Virus record (IMG/VR): IMGVR_UViG_3300009320_000004
Span: 58,782 to 122,781 of that record
Source: a virus
Length of the DNA: 64,000 nucleotides
Reading direction: 5' to 3' (one strand)
In this document: positions 63,177 to 64,000 of the stretch, piece after piece
Numbering within the stretch: position 1 is the first letter of the stretch
Layout of the letters: each line of letters opens with the position of its first letter
Program-made: the position numbers and the translations under genes
Notes under the pieces: generated by a model
What the model was told of the DNA's origin: nothing
The model's input: only the letters and a program-made list of their open reading frames with translations
Databases searched by the model: none

Positions 63177-64000
63177 ATGAACAAGACCCAAGCAATCAAG
63201 AAACTGGCCGACAAAATTGAAGCGGCCAAGCGTACCTATTACAACCAGTCCGACGAATTGGTCATCACGGACGCCGAGTACGACGCGCTCGAAGACGAGC
63301 TTCGCAAGCTCGACCCGAACCACAAGGCTCTCGCGCATGTGGGCGCGGCTCCTTCGGGTGGCGCGTGGCCCAAGGTCAAGCACCAAATCCCCATGGGTTC
63401 CTTGAACAAGGCCCAACACGACGAGTCCGGCGTGGAAGACGAACTCGGTGACTGGTTCAAGTCCTGCGGCTTCAAGCCCGGCGACGACATCATGGTCACG
63501 GACAAGCTGGACGGTATCAGCCTGAGCCTTCAGTACAAGGGGCGCAAGCTGGTACAGGGACTCACCCGTGGGGACGGCACGGAAGGTGAGGACATCACCC
63601 GCAACGTCCTCCTGATGAAGGGCGCAGTCAAGATGCTCCCGCCGAAGATGCCGGACGGCACCTCCACCCCGGACCTCGTGTTCGTGCGTGGCGAGGTCGT
63701 CTGCCTCAAGTCGGACTTCGCGGCCCACTTCGTCGGAGAGTCCAACCCCCGCAACACCGCAGCCGGGACGAGCAAGAGGCAGTCCGGCGCGGACAAGTGC
63801 CGGTTCCTGACCATCAAGTCCTACCAGTTGCTCCCCGGCGGACGCGGCATGGCGTCCAAGAGTGCCGAAATGGAGGGACTGGAAGGGATGGGGTTCCAGA
63901 CCCCGCGCTGGCAAGTGCTGACCACCGAGAGCGGCGTGAAAGCCCTCTACAAGGACTACGTGGACACCATCCGCGATTCCCTCGACTACGCCATCGACGG
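63177..64000 (+). CDS. ligA: NAD-dependent DNA ligase, N-terminal part (3' end outside window)
   Basis: The frame is open to the window end (274 residues visible). It has the NAD-specific Ia-type start with the TYYNQSDELVITDAEYD motif (the NMN-contacting Tyr pair), then nucleotidyltransferase motif I VTDKLDGISLSLQYK (AMP-attached Lys of KLDG), GLTRGDGTEGEDITRN, motif IIIa-like FVRGEVVCLK and NPRNTAAGTSK. It seals nicks using NAD+, releasing NMN and AMP, which ties the phage to NAD+ supply. AAGGGAGG precedes the ATG. Confidence 0.95.
   Translation, partial: MNKTQAIKKLADKIEAAKRTYYNQSDELVITDAEYDALEDELRKLDPNHKALAHVGAAPSGGAWPKVKHQIPMGSLNKAQHDESGVEDELGDWFKSCGFKPGDDIMVTDKLDGISLSLQYKGRKLVQGLTRGDGTEGEDITRNVLLMKGAVKMLPPKMPDGTSTPDLVFVRGEVVCLKSDFAAHFVGESNPRNTAAGTSKRQSGADKCRFLTIKSYQLLPGGRGMASKSAEMEGLEGMGFQTPRWQVLTTESGVKALYKDYVDTIRDSLDYAID

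Noticed and set aside
1-64000. CRISPR array or diversity-generating retroelement
   Set aside because: No regularly spaced repeats and no reverse transcriptase were seen; the repeated GGGGCTTAG elements are dispersed and gene-oriented.

Overview
The window is one contiguous stretch of a large, GC-rich double-stranded DNA bacteriophage genome, covering replication and accessory genes. No terminase, portal, capsid or tail-assembly gene was recognised, so packaging and most morphogenesis genes must lie outside. Phage assignment rests on dense, mostly operonic small genes, a DnaB-type helicase, a family A DNA polymerase, nucleotide salvage kinases, an endolysin, free-standing homing endonucleases and many phage-type hypothetical proteins. 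Lipoprotein signals and a murein peptidase suggest a bacterial, probably Gram-negative, host; the host cannot be named from the sequence.

Layout. 1-9.3 kb: helicase (cut by the left edge), CHC2 zinc-finger primase module, family A polymerase with a zinc-ribbon insertion, unknown operon members and a DnaQ-type exonuclease on the opposite strand. 9.5-17 kb: small proteins, a tandem cold-shock protein, thymidine kinase, a beta-class DNA methyltransferase and a deoxynucleoside kinase. 17.1-25.6 kb: an AcrVA2-like protein, a nucleoside deoxyribosyltransferase-like/Nudix fusion, a SpoT/MESH1-like hydrolase, an HNH homing endonuclease, an ADP-ribosylglycohydrolase homologue, a WLM-type metalloprotease fusion and a Dps-like protein. 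25.7-34.7 kb: a paralogous pair of unknown proteins, a WGR-domain protein, and a complete phosphorelay (membrane-anchored receiver, GAF-PAS histidine kinase, free receiver). 34.7-42.7 kb: mostly minus-strand small genes, thymidylate kinase, a frame-disrupted gene, an HNH remnant, then plus-strand membrane proteins and a family 4 uracil-DNA glycosylase. 42.8-44.6 kb: an endolysin invaded at its 3' end by a ribbon-helix-helix/GIY-YIG element. 44.6-54.6 kb: a glycan-modification block (five-module glycosyltransferase, GT-B enzyme, methyltransferase-RibK fusion, pyruvyltransferases, radical-SAM-like/methyltransferase fusion). 54.6-64 kb: membrane proteins, a variant PRPP synthetase, a WGR-PARP enzyme, a zinc-finger protein and the start of an NAD-dependent DNA ligase.

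Two themes stand out. First, NAD+ and ADP-ribose chemistry: a PARP with an intact H-Y-E triad, a second WGR protein, an ADP-ribosylglycohydrolase homologue, a deoxyribosyltransferase/Nudix fusion, a possible small ADP-ribosyltransferase-fold protein, a PRPP synthetase with an altered ribose-phosphate loop, and an NAD+-consuming ligase. Their joint action is an inference. Second, transcription: at least 14 copies of a bipartite element, GGGGCTTAG then 13 bases (14 in one copy) then GAGTAG or GAGTTG, sit upstream of operons on both strands in the matching orientation, three times as divergent pairs. They look like phage-specific promoters.

Selfish elements are frequent: one intact HNH gene, one HNH remnant, and the GIY-YIG element that brought its own recoded copy of the endolysin 3' end and left the original 3' end stranded downstream.
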